A stretch of 64,000 bases of DNA from assembly GCF_036320485.1 (NCBI RefSeq), contig NZ_CP132911.1, positions 310,001-374,000 on the forward strand, in the 5' to 3' direction. The DNA is from Dyella sp. A6. GTDB lineage: Bacteria > Pseudomonadota > Gammaproteobacteria > Xanthomonadales > Rhodanobacteraceae. The notes beneath the pieces are model-generated. The model saw only the letters and a program-made list of their open reading frames with translations, was not told the DNA's origin and ran no database searches. Both the position numbers and the translations under genes were made by a program. Below, piece by piece: positions 42,618 to 51,692 of this stretch; within the stretch, counting starts at the first letter, position 1; each line of letters opens with the position of its first letter.

Positions 42618-43472
42618 TCAGTGCCAAGCTAAATTAGAGGTTGCCGGGTCGTTCTGAAGTCGGAATTCGACGGGCGTGAGCCCGTCGAGGCTGTCGTGGG
42701 GAATCTCGTTGTTGTAGTCGGCCAGCCACCGTTCCGCGTGCTCACGTACTTCGGTGAGCGTGCGGAAGATGTACATGTCGAGCACGCCACGGCGGAAGCT
42801 GCCGTTGAAACGCTCGATGAAGCCGTTTTGCATGGGCCTGCCGGGCTCGATGAAGTCCAGAATGATGCCTTTGCGCTCGGCCCATTCGGCCAGCGCCAGT
42901 GCGATGAATTCCGGCCCGTTGTCCAGGCGAAGCTTGGCCGGATAGCCGCGCCAGGCCGCAATCCGCTCCAGCGTGCGGATGACACGCGTGGCGGGCAGGT
43001 TGAGGTCGACCTCGACGGCCAGTGCTTCGCGACTGAAGTCGTCAATCACGTTGAACGTCCGGAAGCGACGACCGTCCCACAGGGCGTCGGACATGAAGTC
43101 GATCGACCAGCTAGCGTTGATCTGCTCGCCAGCCACCAAGGGCATCGGATGCCGGTCCGGTACACGCTTCTTGCCGCGTCGGCGGCGATTGAGTTGCATC
43201 AGGCAATACACGCGCCACACCCTCTTGTGGTTCCACACCAGACCGCGGCGTCGAATCAGCTGAAACAGCTTGCCGAAGCCACGCTCTGGAAACCGTTCCG
43301 CCAGTTCAGCGAGCAGCGCAATCACTTCCTCGTCCCGATCCGGTCGGCGGCGGTAACGCGCCGTTGATCGCGACAAGCCCATCGCCAGACAGGCCCGGCG
43401 CTCGCTCCAGCCGTAGTGATTCATCAACCACGTCAGCAGCGGGCGCTTGTGCGCCGGGTCTACAACTTTTTT
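42618..43472 (-). CDS. IS3-family transposase OrfB (frameshift product)
   Basis: This catalytic half of the transposase carries an HTH_21-like region (PLLTWLMNHYGWSERRACLA) followed by an rve integrase core. The DDE residues are all present: Asp in SWSIDFMSDAL, Asp in KLRLDNGPEF and Glu in NGFIERFNGSF. It has no start of its own. It is reached by a -1 frameshift from OrfA at the A-AAA-AAG heptamer (minus strand, 43466-43472), giving the OrfAB fusion that is the active enzyme in this family. It ends two bases inside the left inverted repeat. Confidence 0.9.
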   Translation of the reverse strand, partial: KKVVDPAHKRPLLTWLMNHYGWSERRACLAMGLSRSTARYRRRPDRDEEVIALLAELAERFPERGFGKLFQLIRRRGLVWNHKRVWRVYCLMQLNRRRRGKKRVPDRHPMPLVAGEQINASWSIDFMSDALWDGRRFRTFNVIDDFSREALAVEVDLNLPATRVIRTLERIAAWRGYPAKLRLDNGPEFIALALAEWAERKGIILDFIEPGRPMQNGFIERFNGSFRRGVLDMYIFRTLTEVREHAERWLADYNNEIPHDSLDGLTPVEFRLQNDPATSNLAWH

Positions 43473-43726
43473 GCAATCAGATCCTTCAGCGCGTGGTTCT
43501 CCATCGCCAGCTCGGCATACATCCGCTTGAGCTTGGCGTGCTCCGCCTCGATGTCGCGCAGCCGCTGTATGTCGGACGCTTCCATCCCGCCGTACTTGGA
43601 CTTCCACACGTAGTACGTGGCGTCCGATATGCCCAACTCGCGGCACACATCTTTGACCTGCCGACCGCCTTCGACCTGCTTCAGCGTCGCGACGATCTGA
43701 CTTTCGGTGAACTTGCTCTTGCGCAT
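43460..43726 (-). CDS. IS3-family transposase OrfA
   Basis: This 88-residue DNA-binding half (HTH_Tnp_1 family) has RKSKFTESQIVATLKQVEGG, a helix-turn-helix with VKDVCRELGISDATYYVWK, and a C-terminal leucine-zipper-like helix (DIQRLRDIEAEHAKLKRMYA). The last codons (GCA AAA AAG TTG TAG) contain the frameshift site leading into OrfB. Confidence 0.92.
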   Translation of the reverse strand: MRKSKFTESQIVATLKQVEGGRQVKDVCRELGISDATYYVWKSKYGGMEASDIQRLRDIEAEHAKLKRMYAELAMENHALKDLIAKKL

Positions 43727-43783
43727 CTTCGGTCTCCTTGGGGCTAGTTTGCCCGGAGACCTCCAGTTATGCCTGGATCAAGA

Positions 43784-43799
43784 TTACGGGGAGTCGACA
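43784..43799 (-). repeat. IS terminal inverted repeat, right
   Basis: Complement of TGTCGACTCCCCGTAA, a perfect 16-of-16 match to the left end. It is followed by the ACCG target duplication at 43800-43803. Confidence 0.95.
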
Positions 43800-43817
43800 A
43801 CCGCGCTATCCGCGAGC

Positions 43818-46800
43818 TTACCGATGGTCGGGTGTGACCTGGGCCGTGTGCGTGACGATGCCGGTGCGCGCCATCGAGGCGAAAACGTCGGGGCTCACCG
43901 CCGCACTGAACAGGAAGCCCTGCATCTCGCTGCAGCCATGGCGTGCCAGCGTGCTGGCTTCCTCGAGTGTCTCGACCCCTTCGGCGACCATCTGATACCC
44001 CAGCGCGCGCGCCATCCCGACGATGGCTTGCACGATGGCGTACTGCTTGTGGTTGGAGGGAATGCCGCTGACGAAGCTGCGGTCGATCTTGATGATGTCG
44101 AAGTTGTAGCGCGACAGATAGTTCAGGCTGGAATAGCCGGTTCCGAAGTCGTCGATGACCAGGCCCACGCCCAGCGCCTTCAGCTCGATCAGTAGCTCGC
44201 GAGCGCGATCCTTGTGGGTGAACATCTGGCTTTCCGTGAACTCGATCTGCAGGCAACCCGGCGGCGCGTTTTCCTCGGCAAGTGCCGAGCGCACGGCATT
44301 CAGCACGCGCTCGGCGTCCAGATGAGCCAGCGATAGATTGACCGAGACCGGCAGCGCGGGCAGCCCGTCCATCTGCCAGGCACGACTCTGTCGGCAGGCT
44401 TCGTGCATCACCCATTCGTCGATCTGGTTGACCAGGGTGGTTTCCTCGGCCAGCGGTATGAAGCTGTCGGGCGTCAGCACGTTGCCGTTCGAACGGCGCC
44501 AGCGCACCAATGCTTCGGCACCGACCACCGCGCCGTCGGGCCAGCGCACCTTGGGCTGATAGAGCACGAAGAGTTCGCCGTTGTGGATCGCCTGGCGCAG
44601 CGCATGTTCCAGCGCCAGGCGCTGCTCGGCCTTTTCGCTCATGCTTTCGGTGAAGTAGCTGAAGCGACCGCGGCCGGCCTGCTTCGCGTGGTACAGCGCC
44701 GTATCGGCCTGCTTCAGCAGACTCTTGCTGTCGTTGGAGTCGAGCGGAAACATCGATATGCCGATGCTCGCCGACAGGTGCAGCTTCTGGCCGTTCAGCT
44801 CGACTCCGCTCTCCAGCGACTGGATGATTCGCTCGGCGACGCGGGCGGCGTCACGCGGATCGGCCAGCTGGTTCAGCAGGATCACGAACTCGTCGCCGCC
44901 CTGGCGGCTCACTGTGTCGTCCGGCCGCACCGCCAGCCGCAGGCGCTCGGAAACCGTCTTCAGTACCTGGTCGCCGGCCGGGTGCCCGAGTGAGTCGTTG
45001 ATGTGCTTGAAGTGGTCCAGGTCGACGAACATGACCGCGCCCACGTTCTCCGGCTGCATGGATTCCAGCGCACGCGACAGGCGATCCTCGAACAGGATGC
45101 GGTTGGGCAGTTCGGTGAGGTAGTCGTGCTGGGCCAGATGCGACATCTTCATGGCCATGGCACGGGCTTCGCTGACGTCGTGGAAAACCATGATGCCGCC
45201 GACGATGCGGCCGTCGCTGTCGTGTACGGGTGAGGCGGAATCCTCTACCGGAACCGGCGTGCCGTCCCGCTGCAGCAGGGCGCTGTCGGTCTGCAGCCCG
45301 ACCACCCGGTTCTCGCGGATGGCCACCTTCAGCGGATTAAGCGACGGCTTGCCGGATTCGGTATCGACGAGTCGTACCACCGTGTCGAAAGGCTGGCCGA
45401 TCGCATCCTGCTCGGTCCAGCCGGTCATTTTCACGGCGACCGGGTTCATCATGGTGATGCGAAGCGTGCGGTCGCACGAGATCACTGCGTCGCCGATCGA
45501 GTCGAGCATGCGTTCGAGCCGGTTGTAGGCCTCGAACAGGTCCTCTTCCATGCGTTTGTGCTCGGTCACGTTGACGGCGAGCTTGTAGATGCCACGGACC
45601 TCGCCCTGCACGATGTGCGGTACGTAGGAGATCTCGTAGGTGCGACCGTCCTCCAGGTGCAGCTCGCCGTGCGTGGGCTCACCTCCGAGGGTGCTGACCT
45701 GCATGGGGTGAAGCTGTGCCGAGTATTTTTCGCCTGCGATTTCCCGCGAGGAGTGACCGACGATAGACTGCACGTCCCGTTTCCACAGCGCCGCATACTG
45801 TTCGTTGGCATAGCGGTAGACCAGGCCCTCGTCCAGATAGGCGATCGCCGCGGGCACATTGTCGGTGATTTCGCGCAGCCGGCTTTCCAGTTCCCTGCGT
45901 GCGCTGATGTCCTGCGCGAGCATGTAGAAACCGGTCACGTCGTCGTTTTCGTACTGGGGTTCGTAGCGCACTTCGAAGCGTCGGCCGCTGGGCATGCCGA
46001 TCTCGAACAATTGCCGTTCTCCTGCAAGGGCGCGCTGGATGTAAGGCATCATCTTCGTGGCGGTCGCTGCGCCGAATACTTCAAGCGGCGTGTGTCCGAT
46101 CACGTCCGATTCCGACAGCTTGTTCCATTCCGTGTACTTGCGGTTTACGAACGTATAGCGCGCCTGCTCATCGAGCTGCGCGATCAGCGCAGGCACGTTG
46201 TCGGTGACGACGCGCAGGCGTGTCGATACTTCGGCAAGGCTGCGGGTGACACGCCGTCGCTGGGCCGCGATATGACCGATCAACAATGGCCCGAGCACCG
46301 ATGCCGAGGTAAAAAAGGCGAGCTCGTCGGCGTGCAGCGCGTGGAGACCGCGTGGACTTTTCCACCAGCCAGTGACATCGCCTGTCGCGATGACGAAGAC
46401 CGCCGCTATGTTTGCGCTGCACACCAGGGTCGTACCAAACCGGTTCAACCGATAGGCGGCGACCAGCAGGGGGATGCTGAGCACCACGAAAGGACGTCGC
46501 AGGTATTGCACGGCGACCACGGTTATCAGCAGCGAGATGAGAAGCGATGGCCAGAACGAGGTGGCCTGATCCCCCGTCAACAGCGCCCACAGCTGCGTCG
46601 GACTGAAGGTGACCAGTGGCGGCAGCATGAAGATCATCCCGGCCGCATCGCCAAGCCACCAGTCGCGGTAGACAGCGGCCCACGATATGCCAAAGGAATG
46701 CGCGATCACGGTTGCCCCGATCAGGGCGCCGGCGGCCGGCGCGATGAGTGTGGTAGCCGTCATCCCGAGCACGAACATCCGCCCCATGGCCTGGTCGCTG

Positions 46801-47126
46801 AAGCTGAGCTTGAGCCGTTGCACCAGCAGCAGCGCGGTGGCGATCTCGACCATGTTCGCAAGGCTGAAGCCCATTGCCGTGGCCAGCGGCATTTCCATGA
46901 TCAGGCCAGCGATGAGGCTGGCCACGAAGCCGCCGGCAAGTGTCCAGGGCACAGACTGCAACCACCCGCGCAGCAGCAGGCCCAGCAGGAAGCTGTTGGC
47001 GAACCACGCCACCGCCACCCCGGCCGCATACCTTGACCACCAGATCAGGCCCAGCGAAAGCAGAAAGAACATGCCCTGGGCCAGCATGATGCGAGCGTAC
47101 CGACGGACCGTGTACGTGCTACTCAT
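43818..47126 (-). CDS. MASE1-PAS-PAS-PAS-GGDEF-EAL cyclic-di-GMP enzyme
   Basis: This inner-membrane sensor of about 1102 residues has both diguanylate cyclase and phosphodiesterase domains. MASE1 (eight or more helices, about residues 1-275) is followed by three PAS domains starting near 299, 419 and 535. The GGDEF domain has SRQGGDEFVILL near 742, preceded by the RxxD inhibition site (RPDD). The EAL domain has GAEALVRW near 868, plus DDFGTGYSSL, IKIDRSFV and AEGVETLEEA. All signature residues are intact, so both activities are possible. The start is the Met of MSSTYTVRR, just before MASE1. The gene is convergent with the TonB receptor, and the IS element lies between them. Confidence 0.93.
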   Translation of the reverse strand: MSSTYTVRRYARIMLAQGMFFLLSLGLIWWSRYAAGVAVAWFANSFLLGLLLRGWLQSVPWTLAGGFVASLIAGLIMEMPLATAMGFSLANMVEIATALLLVQRLKLSFSDQAMGRMFVLGMTATTLIAPAAGALIGATVIAHSFGISWAAVYRDWWLGDAAGMIFMLPPLVTFSPTQLWALLTGDQATSFWPSLLISLLITVVAVQYLRRPFVVLSIPLLVAAYRLNRFGTTLVCSANIAAVFVIATGDVTGWWKSPRGLHALHADELAFFTSASVLGPLLIGHIAAQRRRVTRSLAEVSTRLRVVTDNVPALIAQLDEQARYTFVNRKYTEWNKLSESDVIGHTPLEVFGAATATKMMPYIQRALAGERQLFEIGMPSGRRFEVRYEPQYENDDVTGFYMLAQDISARRELESRLREITDNVPAAIAYLDEGLVYRYANEQYAALWKRDVQSIVGHSSREIAGEKYSAQLHPMQVSTLGGEPTHGELHLEDGRTYEISYVPHIVQGEVRGIYKLAVNVTEHKRMEEDLFEAYNRLERMLDSIGDAVISCDRTLRITMMNPVAVKMTGWTEQDAIGQPFDTVVRLVDTESGKPSLNPLKVAIRENRVVGLQTDSALLQRDGTPVPVEDSASPVHDSDGRIVGGIMVFHDVSEARAMAMKMSHLAQHDYLTELPNRILFEDRLSRALESMQPENVGAVMFVDLDHFKHINDSLGHPAGDQVLKTVSERLRLAVRPDDTVSRQGGDEFVILLNQLADPRDAARVAERIIQSLESGVELNGQKLHLSASIGISMFPLDSNDSKSLLKQADTALYHAKQAGRGRFSYFTESMSEKAEQRLALEHALRQAIHNGELFVLYQPKVRWPDGAVVGAEALVRWRRSNGNVLTPDSFIPLAEETTLVNQIDEWVMHEACRQSRAWQMDGLPALPVSVNLSLAHLDAERVLNAVRSALAEENAPPGCLQIEFTESQMFTHKDRARELLIELKALGVGLVIDDFGTGYSSLNYLSRYNFDIIKIDRSFVSGIPSNHKQYAIVQAIVGMARALGYQMVAEGVETLEEASTLARHGCSEMQGFLFSAAVSPDVFASMARTGIVTHTAQVTPDHR

Positions 47127-47411
47127 GTCCGGTCGTGTCGATCGGCATAGCGATGTCCAGCCTGGTGGCTGGCCATCAGGCATGGAATTGCCGGGTATGG
47201 CACCGGCACCGACAGAGCGTTTGTCGTTTCGATGGTCACAGGATTCCGGTTACGGCTGCCGACCAGTGCTGTAGCGGCGCTCCCTGCACTTTCTCAAGCC
47301 TTCCTGCCCATTGCAGCCGGTGTACTGCGCCACGCGTATAGGTCATGTGTAGATTCCCCTGCGTGCACGGTTGTCGTCCGCATCGCCCTCGCATGAACGG
47401 CTGCGCCGGTT

Positions 47412-48539
47412 TCAGCGGCGCCGGGTCAGTCCATTGCGCAGGCCGAAGTAGAACCAGGCCAGCATGGCCAGCACGATCGCGGGCAGCAGGTTGGCCAGCA
47501 ATGGGTGCAGGCCGTTGACCACGCCGAAGGTCACGATGGCCTGCTGCCCGAAATACCAGGCGAGTGCCAGCAGGATGCCGGCGAAGATGCGCTTGCCCAG
47601 CGTGCCCGAGCGCAGCGAGCCGAATACCATCGGCAAAGCACAGGCCACCAGCACCAGCACGTTCAGCGGGTATAGCACGCGCCCCCAGAAGGGTACGGCG
47701 TAGGTCGTCGCGTCCTCGTGGTTGCGTTCCAGATAACGCATGTTGAGCCACTGGTCACGCATCGAAAGATATTGCGGCTGGATCATCGATTTTTCGAGCA
47801 CGCGCGGGCTGATGCGCGACGACCATTGCTCGCTGGGCAGCGTCGTGCTGTGGATGCCTGTTGTATCGATGCTGCTGCTGCGCACGTCGTGCAGCACCCA
47901 CTGGTCGCCGGTATGCGTCGCCGTTGCGGCGTGGTCGAACCTGACCAGCTGGCCGTCGGGCGTCAGGCTATAGATGCGCACGTCGAACAGTTGCACCTTG
48001 GCCAGGCCATGTTCCGTGGTCAGCACGGTGCGCCGCGCATTGATGATGCGTTCGCCATCGCGCGCCCACAGGCCGCTGCCGACCGCGTCGACCTCGCCGT
48101 GACGCAGGCGGGCCTGCATCATCTGATCCAGTTGGTCGCCGATCGGGCCGATGGTCTCGCCCATCACCATCACCCCGGCAACCAGGATCGTCACCACCGC
48201 CATGCCGGACATCACGATGCGCCGGCGCGACATGCCGGCTGCGCGCATCACGGTCAGTTCGCCGGTGGCGGCCAGTCCGCCCATGCCGAGCAGGCTGCCG
48301 ATCAGCGCGGCGGAGTTGTACATCTCGTACATCCGGCGCGGGATGGTGACCGCCACATAGAACGCGGCATTGGCTACCGTGTAGCCGTTCTGTCCCACGA
48401 AGCGCAGCTGGCGCAGGAACTGGATGACCGCATCCAGGCCGACCAGCATCAGCCAGACCACCAGGATCCAGCCGAGCACGGTCAGCCCGATCAGCAGGTC
48501 GACGCGCTTGATTCCCAGGTACCGCAGCGATCGCGTCAT
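47412..48539 (-). CDS. LptF/LptG-family permease (LptG-like)
   Basis: This 375-residue inner-membrane protein has six helices in two groups of three around a periplasmic beta-jellyroll (about residues 130-265), the YjgP/YjgQ fold. The conserved motifs GYTVANAAFYVAVTIPRRMYEM and ELTVMRAAGMSRRRI (coupling helix that meets the LptB ATPase) are present. LptG works with LptF and LptB2 to extract lipopolysaccharide from the inner membrane. No lptF gene is next to it. Instead it overlaps by 4 bases the downstream end of an ArnT-like glycosyltransferase gene. It may be the housekeeping LptG moved to a new operon or an additional paralogue; the window cannot tell. Confidence 0.85.
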   Translation of the reverse strand: MTRSLRYLGIKRVDLLIGLTVLGWILVVWLMLVGLDAVIQFLRQLRFVGQNGYTVANAAFYVAVTIPRRMYEMYNSAALIGSLLGMGGLAATGELTVMRAAGMSRRRIVMSGMAVVTILVAGVMVMGETIGPIGDQLDQMMQARLRHGEVDAVGSGLWARDGERIINARRTVLTTEHGLAKVQLFDVRIYSLTPDGQLVRFDHAATATHTGDQWVLHDVRSSSIDTTGIHSTTLPSEQWSSRISPRVLEKSMIQPQYLSMRDQWLNMRYLERNHEDATTYAVPFWGRVLYPLNVLVLVACALPMVFGSLRSGTLGKRIFAGILLALAWYFGQQAIVTFGVVNGLHPLLANLLPAIVLAMLAWFYFGLRNGLTRRR

Positions 48540-50236
48540 TCGGGTTTTCCTGACGTGTGCGTGCCGGTTGCACCGGTCTCCTGCTGGAACAGCAGCAGGT
48601 CGGATGAAGCCCAGGTGCCCAGGTCGAGATGTCGCTGCGGCATGCAGGACGACTGCGCCATCCTGGCCAGCGCGCGGGCCTTGCCGATGGACTGGTCAAG
48701 CACCACCAGCAGCGACGGGTGGCGCTCGGAAAGACGGCAGAGCAGCGCCGCTGCCGAGGCCTGCTTCCAGGCGACGGCATACAACGGCTTGTCGAGGTAC
48801 AGGCGCATGCCCCATGGCGTGTGTTCGCTGGTCGACACACCGGAGTCGGTCGCTTCGACGAAAGCCACGGCCGAGAAAGCCTTTTGCCCGGTCATGCGGG
48901 TCAGCTGATGGGCCATCAACCGGTTGTCCAGATGCGGATGCACGTAGATGCCGGTTGCGCCCTTGATCGTCAGCAGCAGCGCCACCCAGATACCCAGTGC
49001 CAGCCACTGGCGACCGCTGGCCAGGTCGAATCGCGCACGCAGCGCGCGCCCGATGATCAGCGCCAGCGGCAGGAACAGCGGCAAGGCATACACCGGCAGT
49101 CGCGAGCGGGCCATGCAGAACACCAGCAGCGGCAACACGAACCACAGCGCCAGGAACAGGGTTGCCGAGGGCTGGTCCCACCAGCGCCGCCAGCTGGCCG
49201 GCAGCACGGCCGACTTCATCGGCGCCAGCAGCATCGGCCACCACGGCAGGCTTCCCAGCACCAGCACCGGCCCGTACACGACCAGCCAGCCGTACCACTG
49301 CGGGTTGCGCCCCTGGGTGGCGGTGAAGATCCGCTCGTAGACCTCGTAGCGGAGGAAATAGACCAGCAGCGACGGGTCGCGCACGATGATGACGACGTAC
49401 CATGACAGTCCGGCCAGGCCGAACAGTGCCAGCCCCGTCCACGGCACATAGCGCCGCAGTGCCGGGATGCCGTCGCGTCGGGCAACGAACACGGCGGCGG
49501 GGAGCAGTGGCAGCAGGCCCGGCGGACCCTTGGCCAGGAACGCCAGGCCGAAGCCCAGCCACATCACATGCACGCCGACGCGCTGCGACCGCTCGTCATC
49601 AGTGAAGCACGCACGCATGAAGCCCCACATCGCCAGCGCCTCGCAGAGCGTCAGCATGTCGTCGGTGCTGACCACGTTGGCGGCAATGAACGGGGCGAAC
49701 GAACAGGCGTAGATCAGGCCGGCCAGCCAGGGCCGCTCCGGAATCATCATGCGCCCCATCGCGCACAGCAGAAGTGCGGTCAGCAGGAAGGCGAGGGCTG
49801 AAGGTGCCCGTACGGCAAACGTGTTGTGCCCGAAAATATGGACGGAGCCCGCGATCGCCCAGAGTGCCAGCGGCGGCTTGGTGTAGTTCGGCTGCAGGTC
49901 GTTGTAGGCCGGTACCAGGTAGTTGCCGGAATCCACCATCTGCAGGGCGTTGTCGACATAGCGCCCCTCGTCCGTGTTCCACAGACTGCGCGTGCCCTGG
50001 AAGGAGAAGCCGAGCACGGCCAGCAGCAGGCCCAGCCAGATGCAGGCCAGTCCGATCCGGCGCGCTCTGGTCGAACGCGCGGATGCATTTCCGCGCCCGC
50101 CGGAAAGATTTGCCGTATCGGTGGAATCGGATCTGGTGGGCCGGTCGTCGTTCGTGTGTGTCAAGGCCGAATCCGGTGCCGGGGGATGTCCGGGTGTCTC
50201 GGCGGCATGCCGGAACCCCTGCGAATTTTGAGGCAT
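48536..50236 (-). CDS. ArnT-like (GT39/GT83) membrane glycosyltransferase
   Basis: This 566-residue inner-membrane protein has about twelve helices. Its first periplasmic loop carries the polyprenyl-sugar transferase signature W-N-T-D-E-G-R-Y and NYTKPPLALWAIAG, as in ArnT and protein O-mannosyltransferases. ArnT moves aminoarabinose from undecaprenyl phosphate to lipid A. Pairing with an LptG-like gene through an ATGA overlap supports a role on lipopolysaccharide. The first 60 residues are hydrophilic and rich in Asp/Ser/Thr. GAGG lies directly before the ATG. No arnB/C/A/D genes are present, so the donor sugar is not known. Confidence 0.82.
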   Translation of the reverse strand: MPQNSQGFRHAAETPGHPPAPDSALTHTNDDRPTRSDSTDTANLSGGRGNASARSTRARRIGLACIWLGLLLAVLGFSFQGTRSLWNTDEGRYVDNALQMVDSGNYLVPAYNDLQPNYTKPPLALWAIAGSVHIFGHNTFAVRAPSALAFLLTALLLCAMGRMMIPERPWLAGLIYACSFAPFIAANVVSTDDMLTLCEALAMWGFMRACFTDDERSQRVGVHVMWLGFGLAFLAKGPPGLLPLLPAAVFVARRDGIPALRRYVPWTGLALFGLAGLSWYVVIIVRDPSLLVYFLRYEVYERIFTATQGRNPQWYGWLVVYGPVLVLGSLPWWPMLLAPMKSAVLPASWRRWWDQPSATLFLALWFVLPLLVFCMARSRLPVYALPLFLPLALIIGRALRARFDLASGRQWLALGIWVALLLTIKGATGIYVHPHLDNRLMAHQLTRMTGQKAFSAVAFVEATDSGVSTSEHTPWGMRLYLDKPLYAVAWKQASAAALLCRLSERHPSLLVVLDQSIGKARALARMAQSSCMPQRHLDLGTWASSDLLLFQQETGATGTHTSGKPE

Positions 50237-50542
50237 GCCCTCGGTTCCATAGTCTATGGCCGCAATGTTACCGGTCGGTCATGAAAATGGTTCATGCCCT
50301 GTCGTGCTGCCGTTGCAATCATCCACAAGCATGGCCTGCGGATGGTTAGCGAACCCTTATTTGCGGTGCCGCGAAACCCATGGCTGCTCCCCTGCCCACA
50401 TCCTGCCCGCATTGACATCCGTTGCCGCATCCGACCAGATGATACGCCCGCGCCACGGGCACGGCCATGGAACATGGCGATGATCCCGTGGTCGCATGTG
50501 CGGACAGGCTCTCAACCCCTCGCCCAGGAACCGGACCACGTG
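50237..50542. other. Divergent intergenic region, arnT-like / TraB-GumN
   Basis: 306 bases with no convincing gene. A small perfect dyad CCATAG-T-CTATGG (50247-50259) lies just upstream of the glycosyltransferase ribosome-binding site and could be part of its promoter (minus-strand CATAGACT as a -10 element) or an operator. Nothing else is recognised. Confidence 0.35.
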
Positions 50543-51565
50543 ATGAAACGACGGCTTTTCAAGCGTGCCTTGCCATTGCTGCTGTCTTGCATTGCGCCGC
50601 TGGCGGTTAACGCCGCTGCCACGACGCAGGTGCAGAAGAAGCTTTCCACGGTCGATCTCGCCCCGGTGGTGGTCAGTGGCGTGTTGCCCGGACCGGCGCT
50701 GTGGAAGGTCAGCAAGGGCGACCACGTGATGTGGGTGCTCGGCACCGTTTCCACGCTGCCCAGGAACATGCAGTGGGAGACGGCGGCCGTCGAGCGGGCG
50801 GTGCAGGGTTCGCAGGCGGTGCTCGGCGAGCCCGGGGTGCGGATCAAGGCGCACCTGGGCTTCTGGAACACCGTGCTGCTGCTGCCGTCCGCACTGGGCT
50901 TCAAGAAGCTCCCGCATGGCGAAAAGCTGAAGGACGTGCTGCCACCGGACATGTACGCGCGCTGGGAAACGCAGCGGTCCAGGTACCTCCGGCATGCCTG
51001 GGGCGTGGAGCGGCTGCGGCCGTTCTTCGCCGGCAAGAAGCTGTACAAGGCCGCCATCGACACGATGGGGCTGACCTCCGACGGAGGGGTTCGCGGTGCC
51101 GTGATGGGTTTTGCACGGGCTGCGCACGTTCCGGTCATCAAGACCGCGTACACCTTCGTGGTGAAGAATCCGCGCGCCGACGTGAAGCTTTACAAGCAGG
51201 CGGAACTGGACGACCAGTCCTGCCTGGGCAGCGTACTGGATGCCACCGAGGACGGTCTCGCGCAGGCGACCGCGCGTGCCAACGCCTGGGCCACCGGCAG
51301 CCTGGATGAGCTGCGCAAGACCCTGTCAGGTCGTCAGGATGGCGCATGCCTGTCGGCCCTCACCGATACGACCTTCGCCGCGAAGATCGGCGCGACCGAC
51401 ATTCCCGCTCACATGCGGGAGTCATGGCTGGGCGCGGCGGAGGCGGCGCTGGCCAGGAATTCGCAGACATTCGCCCTGCTGCCGATGCAGGAGATACTGG
51501 CCAGCGACGGCTACATCGCCGCGCTCAAGCAGGCCGGCTACACCATCAGTGCGCCGTCCGAGTAG
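50543..51565 (+). CDS. TraB/GumN-family exported protein
   Basis: This 340-residue TraB/GumN-type protein (TIKI-like fold) has a signal peptide (MKRRLFKRALPLLLSCIAPLAVNAA). The N-terminal GumN core is recognisable by ALWKVSKGDHVMWVLGTVST and the Glu of AVLGEPGV, although the usual G-x-H motif is replaced by GTVST, so the putative catalytic His is missing. The start is ATG at 50543; the GTG one codon earlier has better-spaced AGGAA. The function of bacterial members is uncertain; metal-dependent proteolysis has been proposed for the superfamily. Confidence 0.75.
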   Translation: MKRRLFKRALPLLLSCIAPLAVNAAATTQVQKKLSTVDLAPVVVSGVLPGPALWKVSKGDHVMWVLGTVSTLPRNMQWETAAVERAVQGSQAVLGEPGVRIKAHLGFWNTVLLLPSALGFKKLPHGEKLKDVLPPDMYARWETQRSRYLRHAWGVERLRPFFAGKKLYKAAIDTMGLTSDGGVRGAVMGFARAAHVPVIKTAYTFVVKNPRADVKLYKQAELDDQSCLGSVLDATEDGLAQATARANAWATGSLDELRKTLSGRQDGACLSALTDTTFAAKIGATDIPAHMRESWLGAAEAALARNSQTFALLPMQEILASDGYIAALKQAGYTISAPSE

Positions 51566-51692
51566 CCGCCCGAGTGCCGTTGTGCGGGGTCGTTCGGGCA
51601 GCGGCGCGGACCGGTCGGCAGGTGGCTGTTCGGCACGCCGTGCGGGATTCGCCTGCATAATGGTCGCCAGGATGCGGGCACAGGGGCCACCG

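Larger units (their letters stand above)
42601..43799 (-). mobile_element. Intact IS3-family insertion sequence (IS407-like group)
   Basis: This 1199-bp element is bounded by perfect 16-bp inverted repeats (TGTCGACTCCCCGTAA at 42601-42616 and its complement at 43784-43799). It is flanked by a 4-bp target duplication ACCG (42597-42600 and 43800-43803). It contains the two overlapping reading frames typical of IS3 elements, joined at an A6G slippery sequence. Intact ends, duplication and reading frames indicate a recent insertion. It lies in the gap between the convergent TonB receptor and GGDEF-EAL genes and breaks neither. Confidence 0.95.
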
